DNA of 64,000 nt from Macrocystis pyrifera. Lineage: Eukaryota > Sar > Phaeophyceae > Laminariales > Laminariaceae. The DNA lies in assembly GCA_031763025.1 (NCBI GenBank), contig JASSKH010000031.1:1550001-1614000 (forward strand). Direction: 5' to 3'. Below the pieces are notes generated by a model. That model searched no databases. It saw only the letters and a program-made list of their open reading frames with translations, and was not told the origin of the DNA. Below, one piece after another: positions 24,661 to 43,893 of the stretch; the first letter of the stretch is position 1, and every line of letters starts with the position of its first letter. The translations under genes and the position numbers were made by a program.

Positions 24661-27600
24661 AAGTTTCGGTCAAGACCACCCATCAGACATCAGACAGTTC
24701 CTGCTGTTTCGAGGTTGATACCTTCAACAAAGATGATACCTGGTACCGCTCTTGTTTACCAAAACAAACGTTTACTGGAGGTATAATAGGGTGAGGGATA
24801 CCGAACCGGGGGCACGTAAATAATAAATAACCGGGCACCCGAGTACGAATACCCTGCGGGTAAAATTAATAGGGTCGTACCCGTACTCGATCTGGTAGCG
24901 ACGCGTCCGGGTATACCCGCCAGGCACCCGGGTAGTACACGAACGGGGTACAAGTCTATCAATAGTCTGCTTCCAGAAAGTTTGGCATCCCATCATATAG
25001 CTCTGCTCATCCGCGATGCGATGGGTGTATAGTCTGTAGAATGATACAGGAGATTAGTGGGTGTGCGTGCAGCTCAAGGAATTAATTACAATAGCTGTCT
25101 CGCCGGTTGTGATGTTTACGCAGCATACGCTCTCGATCTCGCAGCGTAGATAGCTTGTACCTTGTGGCCACCAATATTGACAGCTTTTCTTCACGTAGGG
25201 CATACGAGTGATACCGGTGCATGGGAAGGAGACTCAGCTCAGGCATGCATGTAATGCTGTACAAACGAACATATTGTGAAAGACAACACGCCACTCGAAA
25301 CACGTTAAGACTCTTCAAGTAAGAAGCAAAGCAACGCGCGGGATCGAAGGTCATCAATATAGTCTGGGCTGAGTTGCATGACACGTTGCACGCTCGAACA
25401 TGAATCAAACCTGCCCTTGTGTGCTTGTTTGTCTTTCCTTCTTCCTGCCGGTCCTTAACCTGTTTCAACAATTACTGCAGCTGCCGTCCGCTGATGGCGC
25501 CGCCATGAACTAACGCCGACCCTTCGACACAGACCTGCTATTAATAGCTGCTGTTGTTGCTAACTGCTGTCTGTTGCGCTTGGTGGTCGAACTCGTTTTG
25601 AATTGTTGTACAGCTGCTGTAATCTACAGCAGTACTACCGTACGTGCGGATTGTACTATATACTGTAACAAGCCATGCAGGGTGTATCCAACATCCGATG
25701 AAGTACCGCTGATGGAGTACCGCTGCAGCAGGCTATTAGTTGTCAAGACAAGGAAGGAGTCAAGGCGCCGACACCGAACGAATGGTCGTCCCCATCGACG
25801 AGGTGTGTATCATGCTCAGCTGTGCCCACATCCTTCAATGCCAGAACAAAATAATCCGAGCTGTTGCGTCAAATCAAGGTCGAAACACCAGAGAGTGCTC
25901 TCGATACAGAATCATAATCATGTCTGCTGTGTTTTGACAAAAAGCTGTGTGGGAGCGTTTAAAAAAAAAACAAACCAAAAATCGAAACCACCGGTAGTCT
26001 TCGTCACATTTGTGTATACGTAAGCTTGTTATTATGCATGAGCGGATCTTGCCAGAGAAAGGGGACTCTTGTGTGTGCCCAAACGTTCGGCATGGACCTG
26101 ACGCGAATGCACCAGAGTGCAACCCAGCGCTTGCTACGCGCATATCCGACGCGCAGGTGATCCGACGCCCCTCTCGAATGTTCGTCATTTTTCCCATTTT
26201 TCGCCAACAAATAAATCCTTTGCCTTCCAAAATTTGAAATCGAGGGTTGGGGGTTAGGAGTTTGGGAGTTGGGAATATCTGTGGCATAAGTCGCGGCATC
26301 GCTGCTTTACACTCTCGTTGCACACAACAGCTGCACCATGAATGCTCATCGTCTAGGCACTGCTGACGAATAAGAAGCGGATGCATCCAACACCCGACCC
26401 GCGGCGTTGGCAGCAAGAGACAAGAGGACTCACCAAAACTACTGCTGTGTGCTGTGAGGAAAAAGGATCACCTGAAAACTCCACTCTCACTGATGACTCC
26501 GTGCCGTCCTATGCTTCCGACGAGAGGACGGACGGGGCTGTGCCGGTATGGGTCATACGGATAGATCACTTCGCCGAGCACCCTGCTCTGCCCGACACGC
26601 TCAGTAGCACCCCCCCCCCCCGGCAAGTGTCTCCGCGCGTTTTCGTTTATCAAAACGGGAACAACTCACAGATCGTAGGGTCCCGTGGCCCGTCCGGAAT
26701 CCCGTAGTGTGCGATCCCGTCTCGAAAACAAGAAGGGTACATATAGTCACCAAAAAAAGGTATGAGTACCTTTTAAGCCGTAAAAAGGTATATTCTGGGT
26801 ACGACTCCTATTGGCCAGAACAAACACATCGACCCGGGCTCCAACGTGACATCTGATGTCCGCGGATGTCGTGTCGTTCTTCTGTTTGCTTCTATCTTCT
26901 TTACACATCTGAATCTGTCCACCGTAGGCTGTGTGTAGGCACGACTCAACCGAAACCGCTAGCTCCACCCCGATCACCATGGACACACGAACGCCATATA
27001 ATAGCGCGCTGTTGTCGGGGCCCGAATCGGTGGCTTTGGCGGCGAAGTCGCACGAAAGCTAAATTCGTGTTTTGTGTAGGATTCGGTGTGCATGCGAGCA
27101 TACAACGCATGCATACCTGCATGCGCTGCAGCAAGCATCTCTTGTGGGCAAGACCCACAGCATCACAACACACCCTTACTAAAATGTCAAATTCGACCGT
27201 ACCGTACTTACCAGGTGAGATTGAGGTCTTCGCGAAAATAATTATTACCTCTGGCACTCGTACCTGGTGGTATTAATATTAATATTAGTGTTTAACGGCC
27301 GTTGCTACCTATACTATCAGGTAATAGATTTTCTTGGCCCGCCCACTGGCCCGTCGCCGCATCTATGGAGTGTTTTTGCTAGCGAGGCCATATACCTTTG
27401 CTGATTTGAACTTTTTCTTGCACGAGGCGAGTTTTGTCGTAGACAGCAGTACTACTAACTGTGCAACTAGAAGGATTCCCGTCAGAAGAGGCTCCTCGTT
27501 GATTAGTCAAACGCTTCTCAAGTGTGCCAACACAACAAAATAAACAAACACGTACACTGTAGTAGTACTGTAAATAATGGAGGACAGCAGTGGGGTAGCG

Positions 27601-29159
27601 GCGAGGAAAAACGAATTGAAAAAAGAGCGGTTAATTCGGCTTGGCGCGGAACCTTTTCGTTGAATAACCAGAAATCGCCCATGTTTTTACATCTATCTGC
27701 GCTCTTCGACCTGGAATACATTGTATGCCGACTCAAGGGAGAGAATTGCGCTGATACCCTGGGATAGATTCAAATCGGTCTTGACTGAACTCTTGAGAAC
27801 AGTTATTAATAGTTACTGCAGTCAAATTGGGACAAAGCTACAAATGACTTGGAACTAGAGTCGGGGTTTACGTTTCTGGACGGTGCAAGCAGTACTACAA
27901 TACGACCGGTTCGTACATAAAAAATAAATGTAAACCACACAAGGAGGCATGTTCCGAAGGGCTCTTAAATCGGACACCCGACTGTTTTCGTAGACGAAAC
28001 CAAAACTGGTACCGGCAAGTATGATGCGATATATTAACTCTCGACCGCCGTCAGTCGCAGGTAAACATGTTGATATCTCCTTACGTGCCTGGTACCTGTG
28101 GTTGGAACGACACATTTCTCGTTTAGCTACAAGCGCGTTGTGCGGCGCAGAACGATCTTCGACAACATAACAAGCAAACCCAGAAAAAATACGACGTTTC
28201 TACGAGCGAGGTGAGAATCTCTAGAGCAAACCAACGCCAGGCTTATCACGGAAGGGGTACAGACTGGTGAGGATGTTTTGGAAACTTTGGTCGCGAAAGC
28301 AAGGTAGGTTTCACCAATGCACAGAAGCTTGGGCTGAAACGAGAACTTCAAGGCATAAGGGAAAGCAGGAGCAAAACATCGACGGATCGAAAGCTTTACA
28401 ACCAAAGGATTCGTACAAAATGGTTGTCAACGCTTGGTCTCAAGAAAAGAAAGAACTGCAGGATACAGATGTCAGGAGATGGGACTTCTACTCCTTGACA
28501 GATGCTGTCAAGGCAACGCCTTGGCAACCAAGACAGACTTTCTGGCACAAACTCGGCGACGCGAAACAAAAATCCGCGTTATAGGAGATCACGCATCAAA
28601 ATAAGTCGAGGCGTGCCCTCGAGCAACTCGTCCAGTTAGTGTACGTAGATAGTGGTAGCAACTGGAAGCATGACCTCATAAACCCATCAGCTCATAACTG
28701 AGCTCTGTTCGGCGAAAACCACGCCAGGCTCGCGCAGGTGCACTGCTGCATTGGATGCGGCAAATATGCCCCGATAGTCAGCTATCTAAAAGCACAATGT
28801 GCATTCGAGAATTTTGTTCAGCAGCAGAATAACCCCGAATATCTTTCGTAACGACAGCAACCAAAACTCGCCTAAAAGAGCGAAACTGGTCGCTACAGCA
28901 AAACAAGCCTTTCAAAACCGCGCCAAACCAGCCCCGGCCCCGCTCCCTGCCGTCGCAACAGCCGGCTACAGATGGCTGCTCTCTCGAAGACGAAAAAAAA
29001 ACAGCTGTTCACGGAACAAAGGAGTTCAACTCAAAAGGCGCGCATGTTCGATGCGGAGAAGAGCACGGTGTCGACCACCGCTTCCCTCCCCTCGTCTTCC
29101 TGTGGACCAACCAATATTTCTTTTCGGGAAGGTTCGTATTATCGGCGCCGCCGAACAAC

Positions 29160-35282
<6,123 letters not shown>

Positions 35283-35790
35283 GGTGGCGAAGGGTGCTGC
35301 TGCTGCTGCTACGGCTGCTGCTGCTGCTGCTGCTGTGCTGCTGCGCTGTGGCGCGGCACCACGAAAAATAGCACGGGGGGATATGCGCTTGATGGACGAC
35401 GCCTTTAGGTTCGAAACCCCGATTTTTATAATTCGATCGTTTCATCACCCACAACAGCAGCTCTCCCGACGTCAGGCGGTGTCGGCTCTGTGAATCTCGC
35501 TTGCAGGCCCTCAACCCAGCGCCGAAGGACAATTCACAGAGCCTTCCACTTCCGCCTGCTCGGCGCCTGCCGAGGGAAGCTTTCAGGACAGGAATACCGG
35601 AACCCCCGCGTATTTTCCGTTTAAACGCGAAGCTTTACTTTCGAGCATCGAAGTGAAGCGTCGCCGCAGGCCCTCCCAGTGCCCAACGTCTTTTCGAAAC
35701 CCGCCGCGAACAGCGCGCCCCCGTACGGAGCCAGAAGCTCGTCGTCTCCGATTCCCTTTTCCGGAGAACCCATCCCTTGACGGAAGCACC
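35283..35790. promoter_or_regulatory. Shared upstream region of eS27 and the small membrane-protein gene
   Basis: 508 bp between two divergent start codons. Next to the eS27 ATG is a (CTG)n tract (35296-35345), likely in its 5' UTR. No TATA box or defined motif could be assigned; a bidirectional promoter is inferred from the arrangement only. Confidence 0.4.
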
Positions 35791-36847
35791 ATGAGCACGG
35801 TATCACAGGACCTGCAAGCCTTGGTGGCAAAGGTATGGTTCTAACCCCAAGTTTTGCTCGTACAGAACAGTATTTTGATGGCTTTTACGCACGTGTTGCC
35901 CTGCGTGGAACAGGGTAGCAGGGAGCCCGGCAACAACTCCCCCGACCCTCGGACAGACACCGCAGTTAGAAACACGCTTGGTCGGGATTATCCCAGATTT
36001 GCGCTGTGCACGAAAAGCTTTCTCGTGGATGGCGTTGCACCGGGACCCATCATGACCTTCGGTGACTGCTGCTTCTGCTGTTGCTGTGACACACGGCTGG
36101 CTTCTATCGACTCGTGTTTTTTTTGTTCTTCGCTCTCTGTTCCCGTGTGCTCCAAACACGTTTCGTGGTCCTACTCTGTACTTGGTACAAAAATTATCAC
36201 ATTTTGTTTTGTTCCGCTCTCCGTGCTCGAGCACGAACGCGCTTTTTTTTTAACGTATTCGTACATAGTAAACCTGGTATAAAATGCGTTTTTTGTGTCA
36301 ACTCACTATACGAACACTGAGTCCTGCTGTATAATTTCTTGCTTGAAAATCCAATCAAATTGAATTCAATTCTATCCAGGCTCTCCAAGAGGGAGCGCTG
36401 TTCCTGATCGCGAATGCTTCGGTGCTGAGCTCAGCTGCTCTGGCGTTCGTCTTCTTCTGTGCCTTGACCAGGCTGTTCTCGGACAGCGGGGAGGACAGGT
36501 GAGACGCCATACATAGCGAGGGAAGAAAGTTTATAACCCCGAACAGTTTGTGGTGTTATTTATGTACCTGATACAAAGGAGTGGCCTACTTGCCCGGCCG
36601 ACTTTTTGTTCTAAAATACTCGTCAATATGATACGGGCAATGCGTGATTAGTTTATTAAATAACAGTAGTGTTATTAATAATCGTACCTGGTACATATAA
36701 TACGTTATCATGGACCTTTTCGAGTACTTGCCTGTACGTACCTGCCAAGTACCTATAATAGTGATACAGTGATACACCAGGTACTGTCTGGTACACGGAT
36801 ACAGCAGTGATACACCAAGTACTGCTCAGTAAGTAGCAGCAGGTGTA

Positions 36848-36878
<31 letters not shown>

Positions 36879-37590
36879 TCATCACTTTTACTTTCCAGCC
36901 CACTCATAAGAGGTTTTACCCTCGACGATCTTCTGGACAAGCCGTTGTCACAGGTGTCGTCCCTTCTCCCCCCCCCGGTACGTGCCTTTAGTTTTTATCG
37001 CGCATAGGGTTCAGCATTCCCACTGCTCGTCGATTTTCATCGAAAATGTACAGCTAACTCACGCTCTCGCGCTTTCCGCTAATCAATCTTTTGCAAGAAA
37101 AAGTCCCTATGAGCATGCACTCGGTGAGACTCGAACTCACGAAATTGATATTGATAGGCTCGCGGACCACCTACCAAGCCACCGGGGACACGAGGTACCG
37201 GTATTTATATTAGTATAATAACTGTTTGTTTTCCACAGCAGTACCAGGTACCGGTGTGAAAGAAGCCATGCTCGTATTTTGGCATTTATACTCGCATGGG
37301 CGATCGATTCCTACAACTGCTGTGTATGTAGTAGCTGCGACTCGTATTCGTGGTGTGTTTCGTATTATTTCCTTTCTTTCGTTTTCTCTCTTTCATAGAA
37401 TATGTAGGTCATGCCTGTCATATCCGTATGATGGCACGGCATTGCATTGTCTACTGCTGTGCTTACTCCATACGTAGTAATGTAGTATCTATGTAGTATC
37501 TCTGTGGCGTAGTTTTGTGACCACAGAACTTTTATCTATAGGCCTGAAGAATCGGCACGGACACTGCTTGTGCTGGATGTCGACGGGTAG
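35791..37590 (+). CDS. Small single-span membrane protein, three exons, not recognised
   Basis: Exons 35791-35832, 36380-36498 and 37542-37590 join in phase (0, then 2) with donors AAAG|GTATGG and GACAG|GTGAGA and acceptors tctatccag|GCT and tctatag|GCC. The product is 69 residues: a short N-terminal amphipathic helix (MSTVSQDLQALVAK), one hydrophobic span about residues 22-45 (LIANASVLSSAALAFVFFCA), and an acidic tail (SDSGEDRPEESARTLLVLDV) ending in TAG. No signal peptide cleavage motif. An upstream in-frame ATG at 35653 would add a basic Pro/Arg-rich leader that looks like 5' UTR. Intron 2 holds a SINE with its poly-A tail. I do not recognise the family; splice logic supports a real gene. 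Confidence 0.55.
36851..37192 (-). mobile_element. tRNA-derived SINE copy with 26-base poly-A tail
   Basis: Minus orientation: tRNA-like head at 37115-37192 (box A TGGCTTGGTAGGTGG, box B GAGTTCGAGTCTCACC), ~230-bp body, then 26 consecutive T on the plus strand (36851-36876), i.e. a poly-A tail. The long pure tail suggests recent retroposition. Confidence 0.85.
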
Positions 37591-37960
37591 AGGACGGTTT
37601 ATTGCGAAGAACACACTCGTAGTATCATCCTGCCTGTTGAACCCTCAGTCCAGCGTACGAGTCATTGCCCCCAATCCTTGACCAATACGGAGTGTTGATG
37701 TTGAACTCGCTTGCATCAGCTTTCCGCTTGCACCGCAGCAGCAACTGAGTTTGCAAACCTGAAATAGGAGCGATCAATTTGCTCGATCGACCTCCTCGGC
37801 CCCAGTCTCGGCCCCAGTCAGTGGCAAACTGAACCAAGGGACAAGAGGGTGGACCCCGATGTGTTGTTTTGCTCGGATATTGTGAGTGTCTTGTGTGTCA
37901 CGAAAAGGCGAAAAAGCGAAAAAAGTCATTGCGTGATTCGCAATGCTCAGTACGACAGTA

Positions 37961-38141
37961 CTGGTAGTGTGTCATAAGTAGTGCCGGTTGTCCGCTGTAC
38001 TTTAGTTAGCGTATGGTAACTGCTTGTGGAATCGCTTCGCACAGATGGGATCCACCAGTGTGTCAGTGTGCGTCGTAGTGCGCCAGTTGCCATTATAGTG
38101 CCGGTATTGTTGGCTGGCGCATACCGGCACCACTGCTGCTG
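37961..38141. mobile_element. MITE family 2 copy, degenerate
   Basis: gtagtgccggttgtccgct at the left, cgcataccggcaccact at the right, and interior gggatccaccagtgtgtcag shared with the 6083 copy. The ccctctatag part of the ends is eroded. Confidence 0.65.
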
Positions 38142-40281
38142 TACTGCTGTCTCTGTACACAAGACTATTGGTACGCTACGAGTATGTACACGACGCGTCG
38201 GGTGCCGGGCAACTATATTCCTGCTGGTTGAAAACTATCGTTGCAGGTATCATACGAGTACAACACAAGCAGGATAAAACAGCTGCAGGAGTGTGTGTTG
38301 TCTTTTAAACCCTCCTTCCTCGTACCCAGCTTGATCAGTACACTCAGTGTCCGTTCTGATTCCTTATCTGAGAGAGATACTAATTCTGTTGTCACAGACT
38401 GAGACAGAGGAAGACAAAGTAGATTATCTATGGAAGCACCGCAGACGGTTGTGCACAGCAGCGGGACATACTAAACTCCCGCACCAACCAATACGCAACC
38501 AATGTAGGGGGGGGTACGCACGCGTGATGGGTGATTTGACGATAGGACCCTTCTTGGTATGACTTAAGCAACCATGCCATTATCTGGTGCGGTCTTATAA
38601 ACCGTCTACGTGGTTATACTTGATACACTGCTGCTGGGAGTACTATTAAAAACATTGATACAAAATAATACAGCCAGCATTATGTGAAACCGTCTATAAA
38701 TCGATGAACCATCAACGATACAGCCGAGTACATACTGAGAGCGCGCAGGCGTTTTCATACCACTATTTATACATGATACAGCCCGAAATATGTATCATGC
38801 TGCGCACGTGTAGATATCCGTGCATCGTTTTGCTGTAGAGAAGTTGGAGTTCATTTCCTACCTCAGCAGCCCGGGCTGGTTTGTGTAGCCGATGCAGTCA
38901 TGACGGTGTTTCGACCGTTCCCCCCCCAAGCCTTGAGTCCCAAACCGGCGAACTAATCACTCAATCTAACGCTATAACTCTATTAATATGAATATGTATC
39001 AAAACCATGACCCCTCTTTCCCGGTTTGATGACGAATGATTGTAGATATTGTTCGCATCTCCGTATGGATTCCATCCACATTCCACACCCGTTGACAGTT
39101 TACATCAATGGCGAACACCGAAGACCGTTTATTTCCAGTGTATGTTGTACATGTGTATGGTATCGAAACATCATAACGAGGCAACATCGTGTATTATATG
39201 CTCGTAACGGTATTGTTCGTGTTTGTTCCCTCGCACATGGATTGTGGTCTCTGTAGCGCTCACTCAGTACTGCTCACTGCTCAGTGTGACACATCGCCAG
39301 CGACCGCCAACGTATTATTGCAATGGCACATCATGTTGACTGGAGATACGTGGTACTAACGAATGCGAGTGTCTCGTTTACACAACGTCATTAAAGAGGA
39401 CTCCTGTCGAGATGGCTGAAGCAAACGATCAACCGACCGATCAAACGACCGGGATCCACTCACGCACTCACGCTGACGACAGTTCAAAATATCCTGCTGC
39501 CCGAGTCCCTGTCGCAGCGACAGCTGCATTACAGCAGCAGCATCTTTAATCACCACGATTCCGCAGCCAGAGTCGTGCTCGTAGTCGCCCAGTTTGATCA
39601 TGATTTTTGTTGGATCAAGTACGGGCGTCGTGCAAGGTAAGTGGTGCCAGATACCAGATATCTGGTTATTATGACACATATTGACGTATAGGCTTCCACC
39701 CGAAATTCGAAACTTGTTCATCGGCGACACGATGACACGAAGTCGAACGTGCCTTCAGGTTCAGGCGCAATGGACTTGCCACGAGCTATCAAATCACCCC
39801 TAGAGTTGGTTTGGTGTGAGCGGCCATATCACCCCCTGGGTTACACTTAATACCTGGGTGCATCTCATAAACATACTCGAGAAGGGCACGTCGGGTGTCC
39901 CACGCCTAGCCCTTCCGTCCTCGCCGAAGATCTCGGTTAACGGTTATCGGTATTTCTGCATTCCTGCCCCTCCCCCCCCCCTCCCTCCCCTCTACGACAA
40001 TCAACGCACCGCAAATCCGAAACGTCGATCACCCTCACGCACCGAACGCACGTCGGCCTACCCTGCCCTCCTGCCCGGACTCCCCTCCTCTCTCCGTCAC
40101 GCACCGAGTAAAGCTCGGCCTGCTCCACCCCCTCCCCCCCCCTCACCTTGACGGACGGTCGTCAAAGAAACTCCCCACCCTCAAAGCATCACCCACTACG
40201 TACATAGTCACACAGCTTGGGTATCTCACAAACATACCCACGAAAGGTACCTCCGGTGTCGCACGGAGGGTAGCTTATCAG

Positions 40282-40491
40282 TTATTCGATAAAATGATTG
40301 AGGGTCACTGTGTACAAGACGAATATAACTGCCCCTGCCAATAAGACCCAATCAACCATTTGGTTAGCATTAGCTCCTTTGTCTCGTGCACAGTGTGTAC
40401 CAACCATTTTCTCGAACAAACGGTAAGCTCTACTGGTCCCACGATCAGCTTTTCCGTCCTCGGCGAAACAAAACGTGCCGGTTGACGACAT
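40282..40491 (-). CDS. Putative 69-residue protein with C-terminal membrane span
   Basis: Single open frame from ATG 40491 to TAA. The N-terminal half is polar; residues about 46-69 form a hydrophobic C-terminal span (MVDWVLLAGAVIFVLYTVTL) as in tail-anchored proteins. The 5' half resembles sequence at 39870-39960, so it may belong to a duplicated or mobile segment. No family recognised. Confidence 0.3.
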   Translation of the reverse strand: MSSTGTFCFAEDGKADRGTSRAYRLFEKMVGTHCARDKGANANQMVDWVLLAGAVIFVLYTVTLNHFIE

Positions 40492-41293
40492 TCTTGTTCC
40501 TTGACGGACGGACCGCCGTCATTAACCTTTGTAGACTCATCTATTTTACGGGTATAGTGCTAGTGTGTTAATTCTAGATGCCGTGGTGGGTATTCACTAG
40601 ACCGTCAACTGACATGCCTGGTCCGCGGTGTCCGCAGCTATCAGGAAGCTTCGCCACTGCGGTTGACACGTGCGTTCCGTGACATCGTCACGAGAGCGAG
40701 AAAGCCACGACAACTATAGTCCTACTATTTATAGTATTTGCTCTTTGTAGCCTCTACCTGTTTGCTATGGAGAGAGCGTCTACAAAAATGGCTCAAGTCT
40801 CTCGCGATAAAAAACGCAAGGCACGAACCGTACGTGGTGGAGACGGAGGAGAACCTGCTATGTCCCCTCGGGACTGAGTTACGACTACAGTAAGAAGAAG
40901 CGAGAAAAGAATGGTAAAGATAATGAATGGGATGTTACATAGACGAATAAAAAGACGGCAGTGGTGCTGTAGTCCTATCGATGACCCCCCTCGTTCGGTT
41001 GGACTCTGAACTCTGCTATGATCGCGCACCCATGCACGTGCAAGATGATACCACGATCGAAGGAGTACGCTTTTCCTCTTCCTCCTGCTATATTAGGTGT
41101 GCTATATTAGGTGCTGAGTCTACATGACGATAGGAGGCCGTGAGTATTCCGTCGGGTCACAATGAAAAGCAGATTCGCCACATTGAACAAAAGATTTGCC
41201 CCTTCTTCGAGGCGGCGAATCTTGATGTTTCTCGTCGTATTCTGGTATCCGCATAGGATATCTGGCGTAATTTGCTTCGGAGTCCCAGGTGTA

Positions 41294-41401
41294 TATTACG
41301 GGGGGTCTCTAGTTAACAGGACCTATGGCATACATAAAAGCCTATATTTAGGTTTTTTTACTAACAATATTTGGTCCTGTTAACTATGGACCCCCGTAAT
41401 A
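41294..41401. mobile_element. MITE family 1 copy
   Basis: Ends tattacggggggtctctagt and actatggacccccgtaata; interior ataaaagcctatatttagg and ctaacaatatttggtcctg. Confidence 0.9.
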
Positions 41402-41681
41402 GCAGTACCTGGTACAGGCTGGCTCAAGTTAACGACGGAAATGTATTTACTGGCCAAGGTCCACGCCGTTTTTTCAAGGCAGACCGTAAAAGTTTGCACA
41501 CGTCTTGTCTTCCTTGAGTCGTTACAAACACCTGACCTAAAGGGGGGGGGGAGGTGTTTCGTTTGTTTCCCCCGATTTTTGTTGTTTTTTTGTGGGCCAT
41601 GTTAGACCAAATATTTTCGGCGAAAAAAAGAAGCAAGAAGAAAAGAGACAGCCGCAGGTCAGTCCTCGGGGGGGACATAAA

Positions 41682-41790
41682 TATTACGGGGGTCCATAGT
41701 TAATAGGACATATGGTGTACATAAAAAACAACATATTTCCCTATTTTTATCATCAATATATGGTCCTATTTACTATGGACCCCCGTAATA
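41682..41790. mobile_element. MITE family 1 copy
   Basis: Ends tattacgggggtccatagtt and actatggacccccgtaata. The long plus-strand ORF 41712-42275 starts inside this element and is therefore not credible. Confidence 0.9.
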
Positions 41791-42737
41791 GTACGTGTGC
41801 GAAGTTTCAGGGTTCATCTCTTGGACATTTGGACTTGAGTGCGGAAAAAGTGCAAAAATTAGGCATTGCCTCCCAGTCGCTTAGTTTCACTATTAGATCT
41901 ATTTTGGCGGATGCCTTTTGCTTAATGTTAAGCACATGCAAGTCAGATATTCGATGTTGTGCGCGAAAATGTGCACAGAGTTGCCTCTGTGTAGCTAGCT
42001 GGAACCAGACTGTTGAAAACAAGGAAGACAAAAAAGTTTTTTCCTACGGAAGCGCCCGCCTGTTGCTGATCGTATTTAAGGCCCGTGGTTGGTCGGAACA
42101 CATTCTCACCACTAGCGTCAACCCTAGGACCTCAACAGAACAATCGCTCATGGCGGTCAGTATAATGCCCAGTATGTCGCATTCGAGTAGATGCTGCTGC
42201 CGACGTCCGTGGGGGAGAGAATTGCCGCCTTTTACCTTGAACCAGCTCTTACCTGGTATCATACCTGATGTATGATGAGCGATGATGGTATGTGTGTATG
42301 TATGAAATGTTTTTTTTTTTGCACGTTGGCAAGCTTTCCTCTACCGGCCGCGGGTTTTTGCTCGCACTCTCGACTGCGGGACACGCAGGGGGTCCGCGTA
42401 CACACTACAGTGCAAGTGTGGGCCCCGGCCGGGCTTCGTGGAGCTGCTCTGGACGTCCAAAGTTGCGCGAGCTAGTTGTTTTGCACGGGGTCGCTTTCCG
42501 CCGAGCCAGAGCCAAGCAGGACGATAGAAACCCCACAAGTTCATAATTTTCGCCCTGCGACTGCTGTATCACACTGTCGTTCAATGTCTCAAGCTCTCTA
42601 TTTTGTGGCGGCAGCCACGCTAACACAGCAGTAGTCGCACGTCAAGCTCTCCGCTTTGTGATAGCCACGGACAGTAGCGTGCGTGTGTGCCATGTTTCCT
42701 GTCATCCTGTAGGAAACAAGTTTTAACACATATAGAC

Positions 42738-43893
42738 CACTTGCAGTAAGACAAAAAAAAAAAAAAAAAATCCCGCTCTGGGAGGGAGAAGCGAGTTCTA
42801 GGCGTTAAAAGCCGAATAGTTTAGATGGAATCAGGATGAATCAACAATATCCAGTTTTCTTCGTCTTTTGGGAAAGAGGGCCGGTACGTAGCATGCCAAG
42901 GCACAGCAGTAGGGCTCTCGTCTACGCCAGAGCTCTCGACCAACACTCCGAGGGAAGCACGGTGGCATCCCCGCCTGCTTCTGAAGTCTACTACTGTAGC
43001 GTGCCAAGGCGATGTCCTCGTGGCGTTGTTTGATTTGTCATTTGCTGTGTCCGAGTATATGATAGTACTGCTGTGCTAGCCCAGCTTTGTGCGCATACCT
43101 TTATTTTGGTATATGCCCTTACGAGAACTGGCTGTTGTACAGCAGTAGTTGTTGGCTCCATGCACGGGATACACGAGTGAATACATACACAGCACGCGTA
43201 ACTCGGCCTCGAGTATATCGACAGCTCGGGTACAGTGTAAGCGCGCGATAACGAGTATGCTCTCCAGCGTGACGTGATGGCTGCTGCTGCTTCTGCTGCG
43301 GGGGGGCAATGAGCTCAAGGAAGCTACGGTCGAAATATGTGCAAGTTCATGATGAGCTCACATGTTTCACGAGTAACAGGTATCGGCTTTTCAGAAGAGC
43401 TCCTGCGTGTGTGCCTTTCGCTTATCTGCGCAACTTCATTCGCTGCTGCATTCATCAACAAAAACTACTGCTGTACAACAGCCGGTTCTCGTGCGAGTAC
43501 ATACCAAAAATAAAGGTTCGCGCACAAAGCTGGGCTGAGCTACAGCAGCACAGCAATACTATATATAAATGTTACTTATTCGAACACAGCAGGTGACAAG
43601 TCAAACAACGCCACGAGGAGCATCGCCTTAGGATGCTAAGCGACTAAAGAAGCAGGCGGGGATGCCGCCGTGCTTCCCTCTGAGTGCTGGTCGAGAGCTC
43701 TGCCGTAGACGAGAGCCCTGCTGCTGTGCTTTGGCATACTACATGCGAGCCCTCTTTCCCAAAAGACGGAGAAAATGGATGTTGTTGATTCATCCTGATT
43801 CCCATCTAAAATATTCGGCTTTTAATACCTAGAAATCGCTCCTTCCCCCCAGAGCGGGATTTTTTTTTTTGTCTTATTGCAAGTGGTCAAGAG
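42738..43893. mobile_element. Foldback-type element with ~0.42-kb inverted arms
   Basis: Left arm about 42738-43160, right arm about 43455-43893, loop about 295 bp. Matching outer ends: gaccacttgcagtaagacaa / ttgtcttattgcaagtggtc. Matching interior: gaatcaggatgaatcaacaa / ttgttgattcatcctgattc, tctcgtctacgccagagctc / gagctctgccgtagacgaga, and gctgttgtacagcagtag / ctactgctgtacaacagc. Poly-A/poly-T runs sit near the outer ends. No coding region inside. Confidence 0.85.

Larger units (their letters stand above)
23155..29159. other. Gene-poor interval
   Basis: No convincing gene. It holds a MITE-2 copy (23588-23748), a three-unit tandem repeat (24079-24660), more GGGTACC-rich sequence to 24960, and scattered ORFs of low coding quality. 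A region at 28267-28800 reads like a decayed coding fragment (open for 106 codons on the plus strand, then interrupted) but I do not recognise it. Confidence 0.5.

Noticed and set aside
25082..25471. 129-codon minus ORF
   Set aside because: No recognisable domain, Cys/Arg-rich in a way typical of chance ORFs.
28267..28584. 106-codon plus ORF that might be transposon-derived
   Set aside because: No catalytic motif or family recognised; described only as a possible decayed fragment.
39356..39730. 124-codon minus ORF
   Set aside because: Part looks protein-like but there is no matching splice partner or family.
41712..42275. 187-codon plus-strand ORF
   Set aside because: Its start lies inside a MITE-1 copy and the rest shows no recognisable protein features.
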